A stretch of 64,000 bases of DNA. Source: Salegentibacter_A chungangensis. GTDB taxonomy: Bacteria > Bacteroidota > Bacteroidia > Flavobacteriales > Flavobacteriaceae. This document shows positions 19,985-28,237 of this stretch, piece by piece (within the stretch, counting starts at the first letter, position 1; the number at the start of each line of letters is the position of its first letter). Under the pieces are notes generated by a model, which was not told the DNA's origin, did not search any database, and was given only the letters and a program-made list of their open reading frames with translations. Location of the stretch: the NCBI RefSeq assembly GCF_042678405.1, contig NZ_JBHTLI010000002.1, positions 310,001 through 374,000 on the forward strand, read 5' to 3'. The position numbers were made by a program, and so were the translations under genes.

Positions 19985-20012
19985 TGACGGGCATTAACAG
20001 CAGCCCGATCAA

Positions 20013-20024
20013 TAAAACGTTTTA
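20013..20024. promoter_or_regulatory. LacI-type operator 2
   Basis: TAAAACGTTTTA is a perfect 12-bp palindrome centred on CG, the form typical of LacI-family operators. It overlaps operator 3 by two bases. Confidence 0.7.
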
Positions 20025-20040
20025 GTAAATCGTTTTACTA
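20023..20040. promoter_or_regulatory. LacI-type operator 3
   Basis: TAGTAAATCGTTTTACTA is an 18-bp palindrome with a central CG and a single mismatched pair. Its centre is 13 bp from that of operator 2 and 57 bp from that of operator 1. Confidence 0.7.
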
Positions 20041-20131
20041 GGTAGCGAATATATACATCATGTTTCTATTTACCAAACTATTATGGCAGATGAAAGGCTA
20101 TTTCTATTGAATGATGATTAAAAAGGAGAAT

Positions 20132-21178
20132 TTAAATTGAATTATTCTCAGAAATAAGGTGAGATGAATTTCGTTCTATCAATCTACCCTTCAAAACTTT
20201 CTGAAATTTAACAGATTCTTTAAAATCTGACTTGAGTAAATTTAAGGTTCCTTTAATAAGTTCATTGGCCAGTTCGCTTACCGGCTGGGAAATTACACTG
20301 ATAGATGGAGAGTAAAGCTCAAACAGGTCCCGGTCGTCAAAGGTTAGCACCGAGACATCATCGGGAATTCTAAGGGACTCCTCTTTTAATACCTTAAGCC
20401 CGCTTATCGCAAGGCTGTTGGTCGCAAAGAGTAAAGAATCAATTTGCGGATTTCTCTTAAGAAATTCGCGTATCATCTCTTTTCCTTCCGCGGTTTTTAC
20501 ATCATCAAAAGGTATTAAAACAGAACGATCCTTTTGACCATTGGCAGCAACCACATGCTGATACCCCTGCAATCTTTCCTGAGTTGGCGAAATATCAGAT
20601 TTAAGTCCCACAAAGCCTACATTCTGATATCCGCTGTCAAGCAGATATCGTGTTGCGCGCTTCGAACTGTCCAGGTTATCCAACACCACATAATTATGCT
20701 CAAGATCGTTATAGTACCTGTCAAACACCATTACCACCTGTTTCTTTTCGTTAACGAGTTTTTCCATCTCATCTCTGAATCCTTCAGGAGGAGTGATAAT
20801 GAAAGCATCTACCTGCCGGTCCTTGAAAAGGCTGAGCAATTCCAGGGCACGTTCCTTTTTATTTTCTGTACTGCAGTAAATGATCTTATACCCGTTTTCA
20901 AATGCAATTTCCTCCATCTCTTTTGCAATGGCTGAAAAAAACGGGTCAGAAATATCTTCAGCCATAAAGACTATGGTCTTGGATTTTCCGGTTCGCAAGG
21001 TCTGGGCAGTTGAATTAGGTTTATAGCCTACTTCTTCAATATAGTCCTCTACCTTTTTTATGACCTCTTTACTGATTTTGTTCTCAGCTTTCTTATTGAT
21101 GATAAAAGAGATGGTGGTGATAGAGATCCCTAACTCCTTCGAAATATCTTTGATCGATATTTTTTGCTTTTTTCTCAT
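20132..21178 (-). CDS. LacI-family transcriptional regulator of the adjacent glycan locus
   Basis: A 348-residue regulator. The N-terminal helix-turn-helix reads IKDISKELGISITTISFIINKK, followed by the hinge region GYKPNSTAQTLRTGKSKTI and a periplasmic-binding-protein-type sensor domain. It lies directly upstream of the glycan operon on the same strand, and three CG-centred palindromes sit in the gap. It is therefore the obvious local regulator, with the inducing sugar bound in the C-terminal domain. Whether it represses or activates cannot be told, but one operator overlaps the likely promoter spacer, which favours repression. Its own promoter is at 21290-21322. Confidence 0.92.
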   Translation of the reverse strand: MRKKQKISIKDISKELGISITTISFIINKKAENKISKEVIKKVEDYIEEVGYKPNSTAQTLRTGKSKTIVFMAEDISDPFFSAIAKEMEEIAFENGYKIIYCSTENKKERALELLSLFKDRQVDAFIITPPEGFRDEMEKLVNEKKQVVMVFDRYYNDLEHNYVVLDNLDSSKRATRYLLDSGYQNVGFVGLKSDISPTQERLQGYQHVVAANGQKDRSVLIPFDDVKTAEGKEMIREFLKRNPQIDSLLFATNSLAISGLKVLKEESLRIPDDVSVLTFDDRDLFELYSPSISVISQPVSELANELIKGTLNLLKSDFKESVKFQKVLKGRLIERNSSHLISENNSI

Positions 21179-21289
21179 TTAGGTTCGGATTAAGGCCCTG
21201 CCTGTGGCAGCGCATTAAATTACAGAAGCAATAGTGTAGGGACCAGAAGTTTTATATGTAACTTACAGCAAACTTCCTTTAATAATTAA

Positions 21290-21322
21290 CAAATGTATTA
21301 AAATCTTAAACATTTTAAACAA
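21290..21322 (-). promoter_or_regulatory. Promoter of the lacI-type gene
   Basis: On the minus strand a TTG at 21320-21322 is followed after 22 bases by TACATTTG at 21290-21297, a full TAnnTTTG match. It would give a leader of roughly 105 bases before the start codon. Confidence 0.55.
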
Positions 21323-21637
21323 AGCCTTCTGCAAGTTATCACCAACAAGTCGTATTTCATCTTTTACAGAATTTAGCCAGTTCCATATTTTATTGATTTT
21401 CGTCCTGATTTAAGAAGCATTCCTATGGCTGTTCCTGCCTAAATTCCAGTGCCTTTACCAGGTAAATTATCTATATTACAACAATAGGTTCCCGGATACT
21501 TCCAATAATCCAAACTTGTCAGTAAATTCATTCAACCTGCCTGAAAACGATGGGTTGTCAATTTTTTTTCAGCTCTAAGCGTAAATTCCTCCCGGCCTCT
21601 GACATATATGGTTATTTTTCAGTATTTTAGATAGATT

Positions 21638-21645
21638 TAATTTTG
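21638..21645 (+). promoter_or_regulatory. Candidate -7 box for the carboxypeptidase-regulatory-domain gene
   Basis: TAATTTTG fits TAnnTTTG and ends 16 bases before the ATG at 21662. A -33 TTG is not evident. Confidence 0.4.
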
Positions 21646-21661
21646 ATTAAAACCTCAACGC

Positions 21662-22960
21662 ATGAAGAAGAGAGCAGATTTTTTTAAAAAGTCCCGGGCA
21701 GGCCTAGTATTATTCCTTTTCATTTTAGGATTCGCGGCACCCCTGGGAGCGACAGACCTTCACGGACTTTCTAATGGAGCCGAATACAATGAATATAAAG
21801 GAAAAGTAGTTAACAGCCGCACGGGAGACCCGGTGGCATCGGCCTATCTTGTGGTTGATAACACCAATCTTTCCAGTGTCACCAATTCTGATGGGGAATT
21901 TTCCCTGAAGGTTCCCGTGGATATGCTGGAAGCCACAGTTACCGTCTCTTATCTTGGCTACCAAAGCAAGAGTCTTCCTTTAAGCTATTTTAAAGAAAGC
22001 GGAACGCGTATAGAACTGGACGAATCGGTGCAGGAGTTGGATGAGGTTGCCCTCTTCACCTCCACCAATGCCTATTCCCTGGTAAAAAAGATGCTGAAAA
22101 AGCGGGGCGAGAACTATTTAAATGATCAAACGCTGATGACGGCATTTTACAGGGAAACCATTCAAAAAGGCCGACGGAACATCTCTTTATCTGAAGCCGT
22201 GGCCGAGGTCTACAAGCAACCTAACCGCTCGGCGAAAAAAGATGATGTGGCCCTGATCAAAGCCAGAAAAAGCACGGACTATAAACGCCTTGACACCGTG
22301 GCCCTGAAGTTGAGAGGAGGTCCGTATAACACCCTTTATATAGATGTGATGAAGTATCCGGAGTTTCTCTTTGATGAGAACAGCCTGGATAATTTCAAAT
22401 TCAGCTTTAACAAGCCAACAAGGATCAACGATCAGTATTTATACGTGGTAGATTTTGAGGAGATCAACCGAAATCTGCCCTGGTATTATGGAAAACTTTT
22501 CATTGATGCCGAAAGCCTTACCCTGGTTAAAGCTACATACAGCCTGAATGTAGATAACAGGAAAGCCGCGGGCGATATTTTTGTGAGTAAAAAGCCTTCC
22601 GGCGTAAAAGTCTATCCCGTGGAGGTAAATTACCGGGTAGATTACCGCAAAGCCGACGGCAAATGGTATTACGGTTATGGCAATGCCCAGCTGGAATTCG
22701 TGGTGAACTGGAAGCGCAAGATCTTCAATTCCAGGTACAAGGTAAACAGTGAAATGGCTGTGACCGACTGGAAAAACACTTCGGAAGATAAGATCAAAAA
22801 GGACAAATCTTTCATCAAGCCGTCTGTGGTGATGGTAGATGATGTTTCAGGCTTTGCCGATGTAGACTTCTGGGGCAGTAATAATATTATAGAACCGGAA
22901 AAATCCATTCAGAACGCGATCGAAAAAATTCAGCGTAAACTGGAAAGAGAAGAAGATTAA
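21662..22960 (+). CDS. Carboxypeptidase-regulatory-like domain protein, cell envelope
   Basis: A 432-residue exported protein with a signal peptide in the first 30 residues (FILGFAAPLGATD). Residues about 42-120 form a CarboxypepD_reg-like beta-sandwich (GKVVNSRTGDPVASAYLVV, then SYLGYQSKSLPL) like those at the N terminus of SusC proteins. The rest is a beta-rich domain found in many Bacteroidota proteins of unknown role. There is no TonB barrel, so it is not a transporter. It is monocistronic, closed by a terminator at 22984-23011, and precedes a two-component pair with its own gap. Confidence 0.75.
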   Translation: MKKRADFFKKSRAGLVLFLFILGFAAPLGATDLHGLSNGAEYNEYKGKVVNSRTGDPVASAYLVVDNTNLSSVTNSDGEFSLKVPVDMLEATVTVSYLGYQSKSLPLSYFKESGTRIELDESVQELDEVALFTSTNAYSLVKKMLKKRGENYLNDQTLMTAFYRETIQKGRRNISLSEAVAEVYKQPNRSAKKDDVALIKARKSTDYKRLDTVALKLRGGPYNTLYIDVMKYPEFLFDENSLDNFKFSFNKPTRINDQYLYVVDFEEINRNLPWYYGKLFIDAESLTLVKATYSLNVDNRKAAGDIFVSKKPSGVKVYPVEVNYRVDYRKADGKWYYGYGNAQLEFVVNWKRKIFNSRYKVNSEMAVTDWKNTSEDKIKKDKSFIKPSVVMVDDVSGFADVDFWGSNNIIEPEKSIQNAIEKIQRKLEREED

Positions 22961-22983
22961 AAAACAACCAGCCGATTAAAAAG

Positions 22984-23011
22984 AACCCGTCACGAAAAGG
23001 ACGGGTTTTTT
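22984..23011 (+). terminator. Rho-independent terminator
   Basis: AACCCGTC and GACGGGTT form the stem around an eight-base loop and a T-run follows, 24 bases after the preceding stop codon. Confidence 0.85.
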
Positions 23012-23202
23012 ACGGATGCCAGAGCAAACTGCAGCAACAGGCAAATATTGTATAAAAATGTAATTATTCTGCGAATAGCCAGGTTAAGTTATCGAACAAC
23101 CCTGCTAATGCAGTAAAACTGCCGGTTCGTGCAGTGAGCTACTTCAGTTTCAAAACATTAGAGGTAAAATATGCTTAACTTGCATACAAGGACTACAAAA
23201 TT

Positions 23203-23967
23203 ATGAAGGCACTTATTGTTGATGATGAAATTCTGGCCAGGAAAAGAATTTTAAACCTGTTGACGAGTGTAGATAAGATCACGGTTATTGAAGAATGCTC
23301 CAACGGCAAGACGGCTATAGAAAGGATCAATAAATTAAAACCGGATCTCCTGTTCCTGGACATCAACATGAAAGACATGAACGGGTTTGAAGTGCTTCAG
23401 AACGTGAACATCTCGCCCAAACCCATAGTGGTCTTCGTTACGGCGTACGACCATTATGCTCTGAAAGCCTTCGATTTTGAAGCCTTCGATTTTTTATTGA
23501 AACCCTATCGCGATGACCGATTTTACAGAACTATAGATAAGCTGCTGAAATTGTCGCAGCCGGAGATAGATCAAAACTTTGAAAAGAAGATGCAGGAATT
23601 CTTCAAACTGAACGCACAGAAGAATGAATCCCAAAACTCCTCTTTCAGGCTCCCGGTAAAACAGGGTCACCGTACCATTTTACTAGATCCTTCAGAGATC
23701 AAGTATATATGCGCATCGGGATATTACGCTGAAATATTTACCGAGGATAAGAAATACCTGTTAAGGGAATCTTTGAAAAACCTCATCAAATTACTGGATA
23801 AAAAAAAGTTCTGCAGGGTGCATCGCTCCGCGATAGTCAATATAGATTACATCAAGGAAATTGTGCATTCAGATTATTCAGAAATAGATGTGAGAATGAA
23901 GGACAATAAATTAATACGTGTTAGCAAATCGAATAAAAAAGATTTTCTGCACCAATTGGGTATGTAA
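23203..23967 (+). CDS. LytTR-type response regulator (LytR/AlgR family)
   Basis: A 254-residue regulator. The receiver domain covers residues 1-120 with the acidic pair DDE at residues 7-9, phosphoacceptor D53 (LFLDINM) and K102 in the KPYR motif. The C-terminal LytTR DNA-binding domain starts near residue 150 (ILLDPSEIKYICASGYYAEI) and contains FCRVHRSAIVNIDYI. It is followed at once by a LytS-type kinase whose start codon begins one base after its stop, so the two form a pair. The target genes are unknown. Confidence 0.93.
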   Translation: MKALIVDDEILARKRILNLLTSVDKITVIEECSNGKTAIERINKLKPDLLFLDINMKDMNGFEVLQNVNISPKPIVVFVTAYDHYALKAFDFEAFDFLLKPYRDDRFYRTIDKLLKLSQPEIDQNFEKKMQEFFKLNAQKNESQNSSFRLPVKQGHRTILLDPSEIKYICASGYYAEIFTEDKKYLLRESLKNLIKLLDKKKFCRVHRSAIVNIDYIKEIVHSDYSEIDVRMKDNKLIRVSKSNKKDFLHQLGM

Positions 23968-23968
23968 G

Positions 23969-25078
23969 ATGAACCTATTAAAATTTAAAAGAAAGTATAT
24001 AGACGGCAGACTCATCCTTCTGTTAGCTGCCTTTTACACCCTTTATTACATAGTTTTTCTCCTCAAGTTAAGTTATATGAGGACCTACGAATATGAAGAG
24101 GTGCACTATTCCTTAATCTACCTTATTCTCCACGTTTATCTCATAGACTATATTATTGTAATAGCTTACATGTCCCTGATCGCGGTAAGCACCAAACGGC
24201 TCATAGTGAAAAAGGTGCCCTGGAAAAAGATCATTTTACTCCATCTTGTTCTTTCGCTGTTCATAGGGGTTATTATCCAGGCCACGGTTATGCTCTACAG
24301 CCTGCTTATAGGGGAAATGAGCTTTAGCGATATAGATATTGGAAAGAATATCACCCGCTATATGTATGTTTTGGATCTTAACTTCCTCATCTACTTCGCG
24401 ATGATCTTTATAATTTACGTTTACTACTATATCCAGCAGGTTCGCGAAGCCGAAGAAAAAAGAGGTCTGCTGGAAGCCCAGTTGCTTAACACCAGAATGA
24501 AGATGCTTAAATCTCAGCTGCAGCCTCATTTTCTTTTTAACACCCTGAACAGTATTTCCAGCCTTATAGATCTTGACACTAAAATGGCCAGGGACACCAT
24601 TGCCGACCTCAGCGATTTTTTGCGGGAGATCCTTTATCACGGTGACTCTAAGTTCATTAGCCTGGAGAAAGAATTAACGGTATTGGAATACTACCTGAAT
24701 ATTGTTAAGGTAAGGTTCTCTGATCATCTTATAATTGAAAAGCATATCGACAAGGACCTTATGAACGTCAGGATTCCTGCCTTAATTCTTCAACCCATAG
24801 TTGAAAACTCCATCAAACATGGTTATTCCTACGATCATACCGATCTCAGGATCGTGATTAGCGTCACTTCAGATAACAAACATATTATTCTGAAGGTCGA
24901 AAATGACGGAAAACCGATCTCCCAGGAACTGGAACACCTTATAGATAAAGGCGTAGGCATTTCAAATCTGAAAGAAAGACTTACCAACCTTTATCCCAAT
25001 ACCGATTGTTTTACAATGAGGAACAAACCTGACGGTACTGGCGTGGAGACCATCATCAGGCTTCCTAAAAAGAACTGA
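23969..25078 (+). CDS. LytS/YehU-type sensor histidine kinase
   Basis: A 370-residue inner-membrane kinase. Four predicted helices occupy about residues 14-160 with no sizeable periplasmic loop. A short coiled coil follows, then the His_kinase motif LQPHFLFNTLNSISSL with the phosphorylated histidine, and a C-terminal ATPase with PIVENSIKHG (N box) and GVGISNLKERL (G box). The start at 23969 is chosen because it directly follows the regulator's stop codon; a longer reading from 23918 would overlap it by 50 bases. The signal sensed is unknown. Confidence 0.92.
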   Translation: MNLLKFKRKYIDGRLILLLAAFYTLYYIVFLLKLSYMRTYEYEEVHYSLIYLILHVYLIDYIIVIAYMSLIAVSTKRLIVKKVPWKKIILLHLVLSLFIGVIIQATVMLYSLLIGEMSFSDIDIGKNITRYMYVLDLNFLIYFAMIFIIYVYYYIQQVREAEEKRGLLEAQLLNTRMKMLKSQLQPHFLFNTLNSISSLIDLDTKMARDTIADLSDFLREILYHGDSKFISLEKELTVLEYYLNIVKVRFSDHLIIEKHIDKDLMNVRIPALILQPIVENSIKHGYSYDHTDLRIVISVTSDNKHIILKVENDGKPISQELEHLIDKGVGISNLKERLTNLYPNTDCFTMRNKPDGTGVETIIRLPKKN

Positions 25079-25127
25079 TCCAGGCTTAAATTCACCTGAA
25101 AACAATCCCATTATCATTTCCAAATAG

Positions 25128-25346
25128 AGCTATTTATATCCTCCCTATGGACATCAGGTTCAGTTCGAGAAAGTTTCTGAATACAATCTTCACTCCTACT
25201 TAAATGAGTTAAGCCCAAAAGCAATACAGAGATTACCGCTGAAGTTATTCAGGATTAATATTAAGGAGTTTCTTTGGTTGTTTATTGGCGCTCTGCTACT
25301 CTTCCAGAAGACAAACTACTTTATATTAAATAAGAGCCTCTTTTAA
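25128..25346 (+). pseudogene. Possible gene remnant in the 419-bp gap after the sensor kinase
   Basis: The gap at 25079-25497 has no proper gene. Within it, 72 codons stay open from a TAG to a TAA without a single methionine codon. The predicted peptide has a polar first part (HQVQFEKVSEYNLHSYLNEL) and a hydrophobic stretch FLWLFIGALLLF near its end. I do not recognise it. It could be the tail of a decayed gene or simply chance. Confidence 0.3.
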
Positions 25347-25438
25347 ACACCAAGATTGGTTTAACTATAGGTTTACAGATCATCCAGAAATGCTTCGTAA
25401 GGTCTATCCGGTAGTATATAAAGCCAGGGTTAAAATAC

Positions 25439-25478
25439 AAGAACCCCGGTGAGAAAATGGATTCTCACCGGGGTTCTT
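25439..25478 (-). terminator. Strong terminator hairpin after the 182-residue secreted protein gene
   Basis: A 17-bp perfect stem (25439-25455 with 25462-25478) with a six-base loop lies 20 bases after the stop codon of the minus-strand gene. The T-run on the minus strand is short (TTGTATTTT), but the stem is unusually stable. Confidence 0.8.
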
Positions 25479-25497
25479 CAGTTCAGGGTTTAAGCTC

Positions 25498-26046
25498 CTA
25501 GTTATTCGCTACAGCTATACCTTCAAGTCTCATAGGGTCTATTTTCACCCTTGCGGTCTTATTACCGTTCTCAAGTTTTATACGGTAAACAGCCCTGTCT
25601 ATTCGGTCACTTTTACCGCTGGCCACATATTTATTGGATACCATAGTCCAGCCTTTGTGGCTATTATAAAGTTCGTTTCTCACGGCAAGAGGTAACATGA
25701 TATTCTTAAGTTTTTGATTAGTACGAACCAATTCGCCGTCGTTATCAAAGTCAGCTTTAAGATGTCCCTTGCTGCTTAAAAAGGTAACCACATAACTGTC
25801 ATACTCTTCCCCTGTCTGATCTATTACGCTTTGAATATCAAAGTTTTCTTTCATAAACTTAATGGGGTCTTTTGTGAACTCTCCTGCGTAGTCTTCTTCA
25901 ACGTTGAAGGTCAATTCAGAAAGGTTGGTACTCAGTTTAACGGAACTTGGCACAATTACTTTTGCTTCTTCAAGTTGGGTGATCTCCTGGGCTTTTCCTG
26001 AAAAGGCCAGAAACACTAATAGTGCTGAAATGATTAAGGTTTTCAT
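25498..26046 (-). CDS. Secreted protein of unknown function, 182 residues
   Basis: I do not recognise this family. A clear signal peptide (MKTLIISALLVFLAFSGKAQ) is followed by about 160 residues that look like a small alpha/beta domain, with YDSYVVTFLSSKGHLKADFDNDGELV in the middle, a pattern seen in BLIP-like or PepSY-like folds. The protein has no cysteines after the signal peptide, so it is not a lipoprotein. It is monocistronic with a strong terminator and is convergent with the LytS kinase gene. A periplasmic role is likely. Confidence 0.7.
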   Translation of the reverse strand: MKTLIISALLVFLAFSGKAQEITQLEEAKVIVPSSVKLSTNLSELTFNVEEDYAGEFTKDPIKFMKENFDIQSVIDQTGEEYDSYVVTFLSSKGHLKADFDNDGELVRTNQKLKNIMLPLAVRNELYNSHKGWTMVSNKYVASGKSDRIDRAVYRIKLENGNKTARVKIDPMRLEGIAVANN

Positions 26047-26299
26047 AATGTTAAGGATTAAAGGATTATACTTTCGTTTTTTGATTAATGCACTGATCTT
26101 TTTATCAATCAGATACCCGAATATACCCAGATAAACCCCTGTTCTGAAGGAAATGAAGTGAATGACTAAAATCTGGTAATCAAGCTGTTATTTAATGAAG
26201 TAGAATTTTGAAGCCATTCTCCAAAAATACCTAAACTTCACATTAACAAACAACTATCCTTACAAGTCTTCCAATTTAAGAAGAGGAATTTTCCAAACC

Positions 26300-26311
26300 T
26301 GACGAAGGTCA
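26300..26311. promoter_or_regulatory. Crp/Fnr-type operator before the regulator's own gene
   Basis: TGAC-GAAG-GTCA matches the core of the four sites before ric, nosZ and the cytochrome genes, although the outer bases are not symmetric. Its centre (26305.5) is 29.5 bp from the near edge of a CATTTTTG box at 26335-26342, the same geometry as at the other sites. This suggests autoregulation. Confidence 0.6.
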
Positions 26312-26334
26312 TTTTTAATTGGAGGTGATATGTT

Positions 26335-26342
26335 CATTTTTG
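26335..26342 (+). promoter_or_regulatory. Candidate -7 box of the crp-type gene
   Basis: CATTTTTG differs from TAnnTTTG at one base and lies 20 bases before the start codon. Confidence 0.5.
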
Positions 26343-26361
26343 TCTCTAAGGCAATTTTAAG

Positions 26362-26958
26362 ATGATAGATGAATCTGTTTTAATGGAGTTTGGTGCCCGG
26401 AAATCCTGGTACCCTAAAGGGGAACTGATCTTCGGTGAGGGAGAATTGGCCAAATGCTACTTTCAGATCATCAGCGGGGAGGTAAAAATGAACAATTACA
26501 ATTACGACGGCAAAGAGTTTGTTCAGGGAATTTTTTACAAGGGTCAGAGTTTTGGTGAACCTCCTCTTTTTGGAGACCTGAAATATCCAGCCAATGCAGA
26601 GGCGATTACCGAGGTTGAACTCTATAAACTTGCAAAGCCCCACTTCTTTCAATTACTTGAAGCAAATCCTGAAATCCATCTTGAACTCACCAAAACCCTT
26701 GCAAGCCGACTTTTTTACAAGGCTATAATCGCCTCAGAGCTTTCCACCCAGGAACCTGAGCATCGTATTCTGAGATTACTGGATTATCTAAAAAAATATG
26801 TTCATCAGTTAAAGGAACCATTCTCATTTAAAGTAGACCTTACCCGGCAACAAATTGCAGATCTCACCGGATTACGGGTAGAGACAGTTATCAGGGCAAC
26901 AAAATCCCTTGAAAAGAAAAATGAGGTGCTGATCTCTAAGCGAAAGATCTACCGCTAA
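26362..26958 (+). CDS. Crp/Fnr-family transcriptional regulator, probable nos regulator
   Basis: A 198-residue regulator. The cyclic-nucleotide-type beta-roll covers about residues 10-115 (with GEGELAKCYFQIISGEVKM) and a winged helix-turn-helix is at about 150-198 (DLTRQQIADLTGLRVETVIR). It has a single cysteine (C32 region) and so lacks the four-cysteine FeS cluster of true FNR; a haem- or NO-sensing DNR/NnrR-like mode is conceivable but not shown. The recognition helix RVETVIR resembles that of Crp-like members. Its gene lies at the edge of the nos island and carries the same operator type upstream. The 3' end overlaps the convergent membrane-protein gene by 23 bp. Confidence 0.9.
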   Translation: MIDESVLMEFGARKSWYPKGELIFGEGELAKCYFQIISGEVKMNNYNYDGKEFVQGIFYKGQSFGEPPLFGDLKYPANAEAITEVELYKLAKPHFFQLLEANPEIHLELTKTLASRLFYKAIIASELSTQEPEHRILRLLDYLKKYVHQLKEPFSFKVDLTRQQIADLTGLRVETVIRATKSLEKKNEVLISKRKIYR

Positions 26959-28147
26959 GATTTCGGATAAAAATACCTGAAAGACTAACCGGAAATAAAG
27001 CGCTGAAGAGGAAAATGTATAAATGAAAATTCTCCAACATTGGTAATCCCAGCCAGACGGACAGCCCTCTATAGAAGAGTAATGCCTCAGAGCCTATAAA
27101 AGCCAGCAGGTATAGCCTCATTAAAAGCGGAGATAAAGCAATCAACCTCCAGAAATGCAAAAATACCAATAAGGCAAGTGAAATCACTCCTAGAAAGGTC
27201 CAGTGCAAATAACCTATAATAAAATCGTGTGTTTTATAGGCCAGTTCTGCAAAATATGGAATTGCTGAAAGCAGCTGCATAAGTATCTTCAGCATCAGAA
27301 AAATTCCCGCAATTCTAAGCAGCTTAAAACCAAAATCCCCCGAAAGGCTTTTCAGTTGCTCCAAAGTAGGCCTGATCATATCAAAAAACCAGTAAAAGGC
27401 CGCTACCTGCACAACAGCTCCTGCACCTGCAAGTAAATAGATTACTACAGACGGCTTCAGCCACAGGCAAGAAAGAAAAAAGCTCAGGATGATACCCAGG
27501 TTCACTGAAAGAAAAAATCGTTTAAAATGAGAAGGCTTTAAATTAAGGTTATTAGACTCCAGGTAGTATAGCAGGAATCCACATAATGCCATTATAAACC
27601 AGCCATTGTACTGAAAATGTAGATAGAAGTAGATGGACAGTTTATACCAAATAGAAGTTTTCCCCAGAGTGGTCATAATGGCGCCAAGGGCCCAGGGACC
27701 AATGCTCGAAATCACCATGTAGTATAAAGAAGCTTTTATACACTTCCAGGAGGCAGTATTTTTAAATCTTTCAGGAATATATTTAATAAAAAACCACGCA
27801 TAGAAATAGCTCACTATTAAAAAGAGGGTCGAAAAAATAATAGAAAACATAGCATAGCCCTGAAAAGGAAAACTAAAAAGCATTCCAAGGATACAGATTT
27901 GTGCCAACCAGAATAGTCTGCGGTATAATCTTACTATTCCGGCATCCTTTAGAAATAAGTGATAAATAATACCGGTTACTGCAACAAACACCCACCCCAG
28001 TAATGCAATATGCGAATGCGTATGCACAATAAACCTGAAAGTTGCCGGCAGATCTGCTATAAAAAAAAGTCTAAGAAAAAGCCCCAAAACAGCGACCAGC
28101 AGAAAATAACCCAGACCAACCAGAATATGCTTTTTTATATCTACCAT
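26936..28147 (-). CDS. Polytopic membrane protein with haem-copper-oxidase-like histidines, function unassigned
   Basis: A 403-residue inner-membrane protein with about twelve predicted helices. Helix 2 contains HTHSHIALLGW (H42, H44, H46), and H63 follows. A later helix has HFQYNGWF. This layout recalls subunit I of haem-copper oxidases/NO reductases and also NnrS-like proteins, but the full set of metal-ligand histidines is not evident, so catalysis is uncertain. It sits downstream of ric and its terminator, and converges on the crp-type gene. A role in NO or copper/haem handling for N2O respiration is an inference from context. Confidence 0.65.
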   Translation of the reverse strand: MVDIKKHILVGLGYFLLVAVLGLFLRLFFIADLPATFRFIVHTHSHIALLGWVFVAVTGIIYHLFLKDAGIVRLYRRLFWLAQICILGMLFSFPFQGYAMFSIIFSTLFLIVSYFYAWFFIKYIPERFKNTASWKCIKASLYYMVISSIGPWALGAIMTTLGKTSIWYKLSIYFYLHFQYNGWFIMALCGFLLYYLESNNLNLKPSHFKRFFLSVNLGIILSFFLSCLWLKPSVVIYLLAGAGAVVQVAAFYWFFDMIRPTLEQLKSLSGDFGFKLLRIAGIFLMLKILMQLLSAIPYFAELAYKTHDFIIGYLHWTFLGVISLALLVFLHFWRLIALSPLLMRLYLLAFIGSEALLFYRGLSVWLGLPMLENFHLYIFLFSALFPVSLSGIFIRNLSGRSFA

Positions 28148-28185
28148 ATTAGGATTCCAATTTAAAAAATTTAAATTTTAAGAAA

Positions 28186-28217
28186 TAAAAAGGTCGCCTC
28201 AAACAGCGACCTTTTTA
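28186..28217 (-). terminator. Terminator after ric
   Basis: TAAAAAGGTCGC and GCGACCTTTTTA pair around an eight-base loop, 21 bases after the ric stop codon. The flanking A- and T-runs make it potentially bidirectional. Confidence 0.9.
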
Positions 28218-28237
28218 TTTCTATAGGTTAGTTATGA

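Larger units (their letters stand above)
21179..21661. other. Divergent intergenic region, 483 bp
   Basis: Non-coding, A/T-rich. It holds the lacI promoter at 21290-21322 and a TAATTTTG box at 21638-21645 that could drive the plus-strand gene. I see no other gene, RNA or palindrome of note here. Confidence 0.6.
26047..26361. other. Divergent intergenic region upstream of the crp-type gene, 315 bp
   Basis: Non-coding and A/T-rich. Its right end carries the Crp/Fnr-type site and -7 box listed separately. No other feature was found in the left two-thirds. Confidence 0.6.

Noticed and set aside
23918..23968. Longer start for the LytS-type kinase at 23918
   Set aside because: It would overlap the response regulator by 50 bases; the ATG at 23969 directly follows the regulator's stop codon.
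26362..26958. The crp-type regulator as a true oxygen-sensing FNR
   Set aside because: Only one cysteine is present, so an FNR-type 4Fe-4S cluster cannot form.
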